A stretch of 64,000 bases of DNA from Musa acuminata AAA Group. Its lineage: Eukaryota; Streptophyta; Magnoliopsida; Zingiberales; Musaceae. The translations under genes were made by a program, and so were the position numbers. The notes under the pieces were generated by a model. The model saw only the letters and a list, made by a program, of their open reading frames with translations. It was not told the origin of the DNA and made no database searches. The number at the start of each line of letters is the position of its first letter. Within the stretch, counting starts at the first letter, position 1. The stretch spans positions 32,602,501-32,666,500 of the forward strand of contig NC_088345.1 in NCBI RefSeq assembly GCF_036884655.1, in the 5' to 3' direction. Shown one piece after another: positions 12,482-22,402 of this stretch.

Positions 12482-12819
12482 TATTAGTAACGAGTTGGCA
12501 CTAAGAGGGGGGAGGAGGATGAATTAGTGCAGTAGTAAAAACTTCGGTTCTAAAAATATTTCATAGAATAAAAACCAAACTCGAAAGATAACTTGAAATT
12601 CAATGCTTGTTTGTAAGCATAGGCATAGTAAAAGCACAGTAAGAAAGAAAGGCAATTTGCTATAAAAGTAAATTGCAAGAAGAAAATGCAAACTAGATTT
12701 TTATAGTGGTTCGGTCATTGTGACCTACATCCACTCTGTTGATTCCTCTTCCGTCAAGGCCTCCGGCATCCACTATCAGTCTTCCTTCAATAGGCAAAGA
12801 CCAACCATCTTTTACAACT
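12482..12819 (-). repeat. E1 5' LTR remnant (U5/R end)
   Basis: Begins TATTAGTAACGAG where other copies have TGTTAGGATCGAG. It holds the U5 hairpin (12498-12530, arms GCACTAA/TTAGTGC) and the leader hairpin (12706-12734). It ends near 12819, where E3 gag begins. The junction position is approximate. Confidence 0.75.
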
Positions 12820-12992
12820 CGATTATCCATACCCGCATGATCTTCCTTTGACGTACCATCTAGAATGTTCTCAACTCCTTGTAGTGCCAAATCAACTCCA
12901 TCTTGAACCAGAATGGCCTCCATCTTGAGTTGTCACATGCCGAAGTTGACATTTCTATCGAATTTCTCGATAACAATCTTTGTTATTGTCAT
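12820..12992 (-). pseudogene. gag: E3 gag N-terminus, different copia lineage
   Basis: From the ATG at 12990-12992 the minus strand reads MTITKIVIEKFDRNVNFGM, a stop at 12933-12935 (W to TGA), then QLKMEAILVQDGVDLALQGVE. This resembles the gag start of Tork/Retrofit-type copia elements (E-K-F-D-G-x-N-F-x-x-W-x-x-K-M) and is unlike the SIRE-type gags nearby. Only about 57 codons remain before the junction with E1. The lineage assignment is from memory of the family. Confidence 0.7.
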
Positions 12993-13017
12993 CGTTGCCA
13001 AAAGATCCCGAAACCAG

Positions 13018-13188
13018 GCTCTGATACCAGTTTGTCAAAGCTATCCCCAAGAAATTTACCAAAGGGTAATTTTGGCAACGCAACAAAGACAATAAAGTGA
13101 AAAGATAAAAGCGACAAGAACACCAGATTTACGTGGTTCGGTCAATTAACCTTGACCTACATCCACGGACGAAAGAGGAGCAAATCAC
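13018..13188 (-). repeat. E3 PBS and 5' LTR fragment
   Basis: PBS GCTCTGATACCA at 13018-13029, then an LTR starting TGTCAAAGC at 13033. It contains the leader hairpin (13133-13166, GTGG..GGTCA..TGACC..CCAC on the sense strand), although the LTR is otherwise unlike the SIRE-type ones. It is cut at 13188 by the E4 LTR. Confidence 0.75.
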
Positions 13189-15114
13189 TATTGAATCTCG
13201 TATTTTGATGATGAAACCACTTGATATATGTTTATGATTTACTCTGCGTTTTGAGTGACGTAGGATGCTTTGATCAGGATGAGACAATTAAAGCAGGAAA
13301 AATCATGTTGTGCCGGAGGAACATGTCAGAAGATTGGACGTCGAGCCGGTGGATCGGTCGACGTATCGATAGAAGGCTTCGGGCCGTGGACTCGGGCATC
13401 GGGCCAAGAAGAGCGGGTATTGTGCCAAGGATATTGGAGTTGCGGAGTCAACTAGCCGATTGGGCAATAGGCTGTAGAAGAGGATGATGCGCTGAAGAAT
13501 CGAACGAAGCATCGAGGGACCAATGACATGCCGGACAACTTGGTTAATTGCTTAGGATTAATTGTCTCGATCGAAGTTTTGTTTTACATGTGCAGGATTA
13601 ACTATGATGGAAGTAAGACATGCAGCAGGAGTTGTTCCAAAGTCAAGACTATGATCACGTTGGGAGTTCGAGAGTTCGACGGAAGTCTGGACAGTCGTCG
13701 GAGGTTCTACGGGGACAAATCCGAGAAGTCCAGGAGCTTGCCAAAGAAGCTCATCGGAACTCGTCAAGTGGATTGTCGTAAGTCCAGGAGTTTGCCGGAA
13801 GTCCGTAGGAGCATCACCGAGGGTTCATCGGATGATCGACGGAAGTTCGCCGGAAGCTCGCCGGAAGAAGCGATTGACGCACCAAAGCAAGTTGCAGTAA
13901 ATGTCTTAAGAAATATCGTAGTTAGCATGTAGTTAAGTTAGGAATGGGAGGTGATCTCATTAACATAATCTGGGGGCAATTGGGCCCTTGACAGACCCAA
14001 ATTGGGCCTAATGGATCAACCCATTCGAACCAGAATTCCTGCCAAGCGCTGGCACCGCCAGGGTCGGCGGTGGCACCGCCCAGGAAAGGGTCTCCCAGGA
14101 ATGCTAGGTGGTGCAACCACCCTAGGCAGGCGGTGGCACCGCCTGGGCTCAGTCTCCGAGCGAGATTGGGCGGTGCAACCGCCCCTGACAGGCGGTGGCA
14201 CCGCTAGGGCTCAGCCTTCGAGCGAGATTGGGCGGTGCAACCGCCCTTGTCAAGCGGTGGCACTGCCTAGAGGCTCAGTCTCCGAGCTCTGCCAAGCGGT
14301 GCAACCGCCCCTGACAAGCGGTGGCACCGCCCAGAGGCTCAGTCTCCGAGCTCTGCCAGGCGGTGCAACCGCTAGACCCCGGAATTCCGGGAGATGACAG
14401 TTTTGAGCTCCAAATTCAAACTGGTTTGGAGCCTATAAATTTCCCTCCTATCCCTGGGTAAAAGACACAAGCATAGAGAGATTAAAAGAGAGAAAACTCT
14501 ACTGCAATCTCTAGAATTTTCATCCTCTAGCTTAAGTGTTAGAATTCTATTTAAGAGAGGAGAGTGAGTACTTGTAAGGGTTGTCTCCTAAACCCCGTAA
14601 AAGGAGAAGAGGGGTGTAAGAAGGAGATTGATCTTTGCCTAGTAATGGAAGATCATTAGTTGATGCCTGTGGCCTCGACGGAAGAGAAATCAAAGGAGTA
14701 GATGTAGGTCACGATTGACCGAACCACTATAAACTCTCATCTTCTCTGGTTTACATTTACTTTGAGCATTTTATCTTTACTGCAAACCTCCTCAGTAGCT
14801 TACTGCCTTCTGCTCATTTACAAATGTGTATCTTTGTTAAGTATTTTCTGAATCGGCATTAAGACGGAAATCGGTTTTATCGTACGAACATCATATTTCA
14901 GTTTGCGCTTACATTCTGATTTCTATCTTAACTGTAAACTACCTTCCTTACTTTACTTGAAATACATTTTCGTAAGCTTTCAAAGTTATTATCTGCACGA
15001 AATGACTTTTACGTCGGAATCGGATTTCAACGTATGAACGCAGTTTTAATCGTCGAAAGTTTTCCGTTGCACTAATTCACCCCCCCCCCCCTCTTAGTGC
15101 TCTTGATCCTAACA
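13189..15114 (+). repeat. E4 5' LTR (1926 bp), long-U3 type
   Basis: Starts TATTGAATCTCG (TG decayed to TA) and ends GATCCTAACA. It has the extra U3 block at about 13258-13590, the GC palindrome cluster at about 14040-14376, the palindrome at 14378-14391, TATA at 14434-14440, the leader hairpin near 14696-14727 and the U5 C-tract hairpin at 15069-15100. There is no 18-bp array. Confidence 0.92.
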
Positions 15115-15116
15115 AT

Positions 15117-15128
15117 TGGTATCAGAGC
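15117..15128 (+). other. E4 primer-binding site
   Basis: TGGTATCAGAGC, two bases after the LTR. Confidence 0.95.
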
Positions 15129-15164
15129 CCGGTATTTCTCATTTCAGATTTACACTCGAGAGAA

Positions 15165-16105
15165 ATGACTCTTCATTGCTTTAAAGAGGGTTTTTCAGTT
15201 GTTCATCCACCGTTATTTAACGGATTGGACTACACTTATTGGAAAACTCGAATGAGAGTTTTCTTGATTTTATGAATTTGGATTTATGGAATATTATTGA
15301 AAACGATTTTCAACTTCCCTCTAAACCGATGAACGAATGGTCGGATTTGGAGAAGAAGTATTTTTCTTTAAACGCAAAGGCTATGAATGCCTTGTTTTGT
15401 GCACTTGACAAAAATGAATTTAATCGCGTTTCTATGTGTGAAACAGCTTTTGATATTTGGTGAACACTTGAAATTACGCACGAGGGAACTAGTAGAGTCA
15501 AAGACTCGAAAGTTAACATTTTATTGTATGATTTTGAGCTTTTTCAAATGCAACCAAGCGAGACTATAGGCGACATGTACACCCGTTTCACAGATGTCAT
15601 CAATAATCTAAGAGTTCTTCGTAAATCTTTTTCGAATTTTGATCTCGTAAGCAAGATCTTAAGATCCCTTCCAAAAAGGTGGGATCCTAAAATAACCGCA
15701 ATACAAGAAACAAAAGATTTAAATATTTTTCTACTTGAAGAACTAATTGGTTCATTGATGACATATGAAATGGTGCACAATGCACATGATGAATATGATA
15801 AACAAAATCACCTTCCAAAGAACCGGAAGGATTTGGAACTCTGGACAAATGAATACCACTTGAGTAATAACTCAAGTGATGAGGACAATGATGAACTTGA
15901 ACTTCGAACACTAAATCTGAATAAGTTTATTAAATAAAAATATAAAATAAACCATGAATTTGAACGGAGGAAGAGGCCAAAGAAGAGGAAGGCAACCAAG
16001 GATGAATAAAAAACATCCAAAGGTGAAATGGCAAATTGGGCTTTGATGATCTTCGACTACAAGGTAAGTAACTCAACTCTCTTAAATTATTTTAAAATTA
16101 CTTGA
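15165..16105 (+). pseudogene. gag: E4 gag, pol-less type, broken
   Basis: The ATG at 15165 opens MTLHCFKEGFSVVHPP and reaches the LDYTYWKTRMRVFLI core, then shifts frame near 15270 through a small deletion relative to E13. The frame resumes as LDLWNIIEN and meets TGA at 15461-15463 (CGA to TGA after F-D-I-W). Further stops lie at 15935-15937 and near 16005. The zinc knuckle is absent. It ends ...NYFKIT at 16105, matching the shared C-terminus loosely. No pol follows. A consensus-like splice donor (AAG/GTAAGT) lies at 16061-16069. Confidence 0.85.
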
Positions 16106-19100
16106 AGTCTTTCATGAGTGCCTAATTTAGAATAGGAAATAAAAAATTGTTTTTCAAAAATTATATCATGTTTTTTCTTTTTAGCATCTTTGAAAAATTA
16201 AAAATTTGATCATGAAAAGTATATTGCTATGGTTTCATGCATATTATGTTTTAAAATGTTGAATGATGTATGCAACATTAGGGATGATAATTATACGATA
16301 TGTGATAGTGCTTAGGATTAATCCATGCATGTGTATCTTGATGATTTTACACTATTACATGCCTTAATAAATGTTAGAAATTATGTGTTTTGGATACAAA
16401 AATATCCATGATCATGAACATTTTTAACTTCATGATTGAATTTTGAAAATCTATAGCAAAACCATGTCCGAATGCATGAAAGTATTAAATTTTATTTTCG
16501 AATTTTCTTGATCCTAACAATTCATTTTTGAGAATCTATTGATCTTGATGGTTTTATGATGAAATTCATTTTTCGATCCTAAACGTTCATGCATGTTTTT
16601 ATTTAACATAAATGAAAAAGCATGCTAACATGAAATCAATCACTTAAAATGAAATACTTAAAAAAGGAAAAATATATTATCAATGAAATCATGAATCTAC
16701 TTATGTTACGAATTTTAAACCATAAAAATGATTTTTGGTGATTTGAATTTGAATGAGGTTTATCCAAAATCATGATCTTGATTCTGTGATATTTACAAAT
16801 TAAGATTTATTATGAATCAAGATTTTTTCATTAATCGATCTCCTAAGATTTTCTTTTGATTAATTATGAGTAGGTTTTTCAAAAAGAAATCATGTCTTTT
16901 GGTATTCATATGTTCTAATCTTTCATGATATGATTTTTATGTAATTTCTTGAATTCATGAAATGTTTATCACATCACCCAATTACTTTCTTCTTGATATT
17001 CCTTATGTGGTGATATAAAATTATGCATGAAATACTCTTGATATTATTTTGATGCATACAAATGAAAAGTTATGATTATGAATGGTAGGATGAAATTTGA
17101 TAAGTTAATACCATCATAATTTGAAATATTTATGATTTGAAATTATGCATGCAATTGCTTTTTATTATGATGATATATGCATATAATGTGTATCATGAAT
17201 ACTTTATTATCATACATGAAAATAATGATGAATATTTTGAAAATAAATGAGTGTTTCATGCATTTAGTCTTAATGATTTCTCTTGAACATACTTTTTGAA
17301 ATCATACTTGATGATGAATATCAAGATATTAAAAGGATATTTTCATGTAATCATGCTTGATGATTTGTTTTACGAAATTTACCCTTCCGTCTTAAATGTT
17401 GACACTTGTTTTATTAAAGGTAAAGGCATGCTTATAAGAAGCAAATCACATGAATAGACATTTATAAAAACAAATGTGATCCTCTATCTTATCGTCTTTT
17501 CAATAAATCTAGGCTTGTCATGTATGAATTTATTGAATGTGACTTTGAGGATGATTTTGGATTTTACAAATGCTTGCTTTCATACTTATGACATGAGACA
17601 CATTTTAAATATGAATCATGTTCAATGCTTCAATCATGTTACATCTCCTTAATTCATTTTGTTCTCCTACATTTATTTACCAAAGAGGAGAATCTTCTGA
17701 ATGAATGAAATGATACAAATGAATCACTTATTGATATATCTTTTTGAAATATCTTTTTAATGTGATGTTGATATTTTTGAGATGCCTATTGGAATTCATG
17801 ACATGAGATAATTGAATCCTTGACTTACACTTTATATAGCTTGAAAATGGATGTTTAAAATCTTGCTTGATGAGTTGTTTTATAAGATATTGCCTTTACG
17901 TCTTGAACTTTCATGCTTATCTTGATTTGGCATATAAAGACTAAGGCATGCTTAGATGAAAAAGAATCACTTAAAAAATGCTTTTCCCATCTGATTGAGA
18001 TTAATAATCTCATGATATTTTATGAATCTCGAAATTGATTATGATGACTTGATTATGAGTTTCAAGTTAATGATTTAATTTGAATGAGTTTTATCTAAAT
18101 CATAATCTTGATCTTGCAAAATTAGAATCACAAATAATATCTTTTGGTATTCATGAATTGATACTCACAATATGAAAGTATTGGTATTCATGACTTGAAT
18201 TTGATTGAAACATTGCATGCTTAAATTAATCATTCTCTTATGTTTCAAAAAATTCTTTAAATGCCTTATATGATGACTGAAAATTAATTTGCTTTATGAT
18301 GAATCATGAATCATGACTTGATCTATGATATTGATATATTTTAATCATGATCCTTGGTTGTATAATTCTTTTGCTCCATTAAAAGGATTTGTCGAATGAA
18401 TCATGTCCTTCTTGAATTTTCTTGATATCATGACATGATTTTGTAATATGGCCTGTATAATGACTAAAATTTTTTGGCCATTGATTTCTCCCTTCTTTTC
18501 GGTAATGACATAGGGGGAGAAAGATTGCTAGCTCAAGACAAATGCTGGCTAGCTTGTACTCTTCCCTTCTTTTCGACAAAAACAAAGGGGAGAAAGCTTT
18601 TGCTAGTTAGAACATGCAAAGAAAAGCAAAGTGCAATCTTGCACAAGAAGCAAGTGTTGAATTGCCATGATTGAACTTAAGAATCTTGCTATGCTTTTGT
18701 GCTTATATGTTGTGATGAAAATCTAGCTTCATGTTACAAAAACTTGCATATCTTTTAAAATAGCTAGAGCTACTTCTCCTTTTGTTGTTAACAAAGGGGG
18801 AGAAATATATGAATTGATACTATGAGTGTCATATTTGAATGAGAAATATATGAATTAATACTATGATTGTCATATACCATGTTTGCATCATGTTAAGATA
18901 TCAAGAACTTGCATCGTAATTTTACTTGATGATATCTTGCCATGTGATGAAATGCTACGATTTGTTGCTAAAATGATTCATGCAATACTTATGCTTTTTA
19001 TGTGATGATATGAATCATGATTAAAATTGCCTTAATTTGAATTCAAGGTTTATCTCAATTATGGAATTTTGAAATAAGAATGATTACTCACCCTTGTCAT

Positions 19101-19908
19101 GATTTAGAAATTGACATAAAGGGTCTTCCCTTCTTTAGAAAGGGTCTTCCATTCTTTTTTACAATGACTAAGGGGGAGATAACTAGCGTGCACAATTCAA
19201 GAAGAAAGCAAAAATTGCACTTCTCAAAAGAGAAAAAATTGCTATCTTGAACATAATAAGGAATTGCTAGCTTGGAACATCAAGAAAATGCAAAAATATT
19301 CTATCTTGCCTATCTCAAGATGCTAAACATGCTAAACTTGCATTTTGTAATGAAAACAAAATTGCGAGCTCAAACATTGCAAAGGAAGCAAAAATTTGCT
19401 AGCTTGCAAACTTGCATATTTCAAGAAGTAAGAGTTACTTTCTTGAACATCTCTAAATTGCTAGCTTGCATGTTCTAAAATGTTATAATATTGCTAGCTT
19501 GCATGATGTAGAACTTGCTATCTTGAACATTACCAAAAGTACTATCTTGTATGTTGTAAAACTTGCATAGCTTGAATGTCCTAAGCATGATGTAATACTT
19601 GCTAAATTTTCTAGCTTCAAAACTGCATGATGATAAAACTTGATATTATGTTTTCCATGCAATGAGTTGAACTTATATTACAAACACAAAGAATAGTTGT
19701 ACTTCTCCATTTTGTTGATAACAAATGGGGAGAAGTATGTTGATGACATGACATGTTATGCATAAGTATATGATGACATGTTGCTTGGATTTTTGAATCC
19801 AAGAGTTTCTATCAATAATGGCATATTGATAGGGGGAGTTTGTCTAAACTCCGGGAGCTAAGGTTAACTCCGTCATCAAGTGGTTGTCATCATCAAAAAG
19901 AGGGAGAT
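16106..19908 (+). other. E4 AT-rich 3' tail with repeated PPTs
   Basis: Non-coding, about 3.8 kb. The first 2.4 kb is AT-rich with many ATCATGA-like words. From about 18490 to the LTR it holds seven purine tracts: 18510-18523, 18584-18596, 18792-18807, 19169-19180, 19722-19736, 19828-19840 and the true PPT at 19895-19908. Between them are many copies of TTGCTAGCTTGCA-like words. The 19701-19736 copy lies in a hairpin with arms ACTTCTCCAT and ATGGGGAGAAGT. Multiple PPTs are a known Sirevirus trait. Confidence 0.75.
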
Positions 19909-19945
19909 TGTTGAATCTCGTATTTTGATGATGAAACCACTTGAT
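19875..19945 (+). other. PPT/U3 boundary inverted repeat of E4 (best copy)
   Basis: The 24-base 5' arm at 19875-19898 pairs with the 23-base 3' arm at 19923-19945 in every position except one bulged G. The outer parts are AAGTGGTT / AACCACTT and the inner parts CATCATCAAAA / TTTTGATGATG. Between them, GAGATT and AATCTC form an apical stem with loop GTTG, and the LTR starts at the edge of that loop. Confidence 0.8.
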
Positions 19946-21777
19946 ATATGTTTATGATTTAATCTACATTTTGAGTGACGCAGGATGCTTCGATCAGGAT
20001 GAGACAATTAAAGCAGGAAAAATCATGTTATGCCGGAGGAACATGTCAGAAGATTGGACGTCAGGTCGGTGGATCGGTTGACGTATTGACAGAAGGTTTC
20101 AGGCCGTGGACTCAGGCATCGGGCCAAGAAGAGCGGGTATTGTGCCAAGGATATCGAAGTTGCGGAGTCAACTGGCCGATTGGGCAATAGGCCGTAGGAG
20201 AGGACGATGCGCCAAAGAATCAGACGAAGCGTCGAGGGACCAATAACATGTCGGACAACTTGGTTAATTACTTAGGATTAATTGTCTCGATCGAAGTTTT
20301 ATTTTACATGTGGAGGATTAATTATGATGGAAGTAAGACATGTAGCAGGAGTTGTTCCAGAGTCAAGACTATGATCACGTTGGGAGTTCGAGAGTTCGAT
20401 GGAAGTTCGGATGGTCGTCGAAGGTTCAGCGGGGACAAATTTGAGGAGTCTAGGAGCTTGCCAAAGAAGCTCGTCGGAACTCGCCAAGTGGATTGTCGTA
20501 AGTCCAGGAGTTTGCCGGAAGTCCGCAGGAGCATCACCGAGGGTTCATCGGATGATCGATGGAAGTTCACCGGAAGCTCGCCGGAAGAAGCGATTGACAC
20601 ACCGGAGCAAGTTGCAGTAAATGTCTTAAGAAATGTTGTAGTTAGCATGTAGATTAAGTTAGGAATGGGAGGTGATCCCATTAACTTAATCTAGGGGCAA
20701 TTGGGCCCTTGACAGACCCAAATTGTGCCGAATGGATCAACCCATTCGAACTAGAATTCCTGCCAAGCGGTGGCACCGCCCAGGAAAGGGTCTCCCAGGA
20801 AAGGGTCTCCCAGGAAAGCTGGGCGATGCAACCGCCCTAGGCAGGTGGTGGCATCGCCTGGGCTTAGTCTCCGAGTGAGATTTGGCGGTGCAACCGCCCT
20901 TGACAAGCGGTGGCACCGCTAAGGCTCAGTCTCCGAACGAGACTAGGCAGTGCAACCGCCCCTGTCAAGTGGTAGCACCGCCTAGAGGCTCAGTCTCCGA
21001 GCTCTGCCAAGCGGTGCAACCGCCCCTAACAAGCGGTGGCACTGCCCAGAGGCTCAGTCTCCGAGCTCTGCCAAGCGATGCAACCGCCAGACCCCGGAAT
21101 TCCGGGAGATAATAGTTTTGAGCTCCAAATTCAAACTAGTTTAGGGCCTATAAATTCCTCTCCCATCCCTGGGTAGAAGACACAAGCACAGAGAGATTAA
21201 AAGAGAGAAAACGCTGCTGTAATCTCTAGAATTTCCCTCCTCTAGCTTAAGTGTTAGAATTCTGTTTAAGAGAGGAGAGTGAGTGCTTGTAAGGGTTGTC
21301 TCCTAAACCCAGTAAAAGGAGAAGAGGGGTGTAAGAAGGAGATTGATCTTCGCCTAGTAAAGGAAGATCATTAGTGGATGCCGGTGGCCTCGACGGAAGA
21401 GGAATCAGAGGAGTGGATGTAGTTCACGATTGACCGAACCACTATAAACTATCGTCTTCTCTGGTTTGCATTTACTTTGAGCATCTTATCTTTACTGCAA
21501 ACCTCCTCAGTAGCTTACTGCCTTTTGCTCATTTACAAATGTGTTTCTTTGTTAAGTATTTTCTGAATCGACGTTAAGACGGAAATCGGTTTTATCGTAT
21601 GAACATCATATTTCAGTTTGCGCTTACATTCTGATTTCTATCTTAACTGCAAACTGCCTTCCTTACTTTACTTCAAATACATTTCCGTAAGCTTTCAAAG
21701 TTATTATCGGATTTCAACGTACGAACGCAGTTTTAATCGTCGAAAGTTTTCCACTGCACTAATTCACTCCCCCCCCT
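19909..21777 (+). repeat. E4 3' LTR, truncated in the C-tract
   Basis: Starts TGTTGAATCTCG. It carries the U3 block, the palindrome cluster (about 20758-21092), the palindrome at 21093-21106, TATA at 21149-21156 and the leader hairpin near 21412-21444. It stops within the C homopolymer near the U5 end, so the last ~25 bp, including the CCTAACA terminus, are missing. Confidence 0.9.
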
Positions 21778-21986
21778 AGGCCATAAAACACCCGAAAATA
21801 CTAAACAAGAAAAAACCCAAACTATTTAACTGAGTGTAGACTTAAACCCAAAGCAAACACTTAGGTTTTTCTTGTGGTGCCTCTTGTGGTACTTCTGACT
21901 TCAAAGCCAAACCCCTATTTATAGTTTTAATAGGAGATAACAAGCCTGATTTTCCTGATATGGGACTATAGGACTTGCCAAACTAA
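21778..21986. other. Unassigned 209-bp segment between E4 and E5
   Basis: It matches none of the other elements here. On the minus strand it has a TATA-like CTATAAATAGG at about 21918-21928, so it may be a promoter fragment of another LTR, but no LTR ends are visible. It replaces the E4 LTR terminus and everything in E5 up to mid-gag. Confidence 0.4.
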
Positions 21987-22402
21987 TATAAGAAAAAAAA
22001 GATTTAAATATTTTTCCACTTGAAGAACTTATTGGTTCATTGATGACATATGAAATGGTGCACAATGCATATGATGAACATGATGAACATGATGAACAAA
22101 ACCACATTCCAAAGAACATGAAGGATTTGGTACTTAGAATAATTGAAGATCACTCGAGCATAAGCTTAAATGATGGTGAACTTGAATTCACAAAGAAATT
22201 TAAAAGGTTAATGAAACAAAAATTAAAGAACAAAAAGAATGCAACTACTTGCTTTGAATGCAAGAAGAAGAACATAAATTAGGATGAATCGAGCTCCTCC
22301 AAAGATAAGAAAATCAACAAAGGCGAGGTGGCAAACTACGCCTTAACGGTTTTCAACGATGAGGTAATCAAAACTCCCTTAATTTATTTTGAAATTACAT
22401 GA
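21987..22402 (+). pseudogene. gag: E5 gag C-terminal fragment
   Basis: It matches E4 gag from about the A-I-Q-E-T-K-D-L position, then reads LEELIGSLMTYEMVHNA and an acidic linker. The knuckle region is CFECKKKN without the G-H...C half. A TAA follows shortly (22280-22282), but the frame resumes as DESSSSKD...GEVANYALTVFNDEVIKTPLIYFEIT with TGA at 22400-22402. This is the best match to the shared pol-less C-terminus in E13. Confidence 0.8.

Larger units (their letters stand above)
1..12819 (-). mobile_element. E1: pol-less copia (Sirevirus-like) element, split by E2
   Basis: On the minus strand it reads 5' LTR remnant (12482-12819), PBS, gag pseudogene, AT-rich tail and 3' LTR, which runs off the left window edge. 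No protease, integrase or reverse transcriptase is present. E2 sits inside the tail with a perfect 5-bp TSD, so E1 is older than E2. Excluding E2, the internal part is only about 2.9 kb. The right LTR is cut short at its junction with E3. Confidence 0.8.
13189..21777 (+). mobile_element. E4: pol-less copia element inserted in E3
   Basis: 5' LTR 13189-15114, PBS, gag pseudogene, 3.8-kb AT-rich tail, PPT and a 3' LTR from 19909. The 3' LTR stops inside its C-tract at about 21777 and lacks the last ~25 bases, so a TSD cannot be checked. The 5' flank is ATCAC. No pol domain is present. The internal length is about 4.8 kb. Confidence 0.88.

Noticed and set aside
12693..12923. A single small gene at 12693-12923
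   Set aside because: It is a chance fusion of the E3 gag remnant with E1 LTR sequence.
16500..16525. CTTGATCCTAACAATT inside the E4 tail resembling an LTR end with PBS
   Set aside because: Only a short word matches, with no LTR sequence before it and no full PBS after it. A similar short word near 55921 in E13 is equally isolated.
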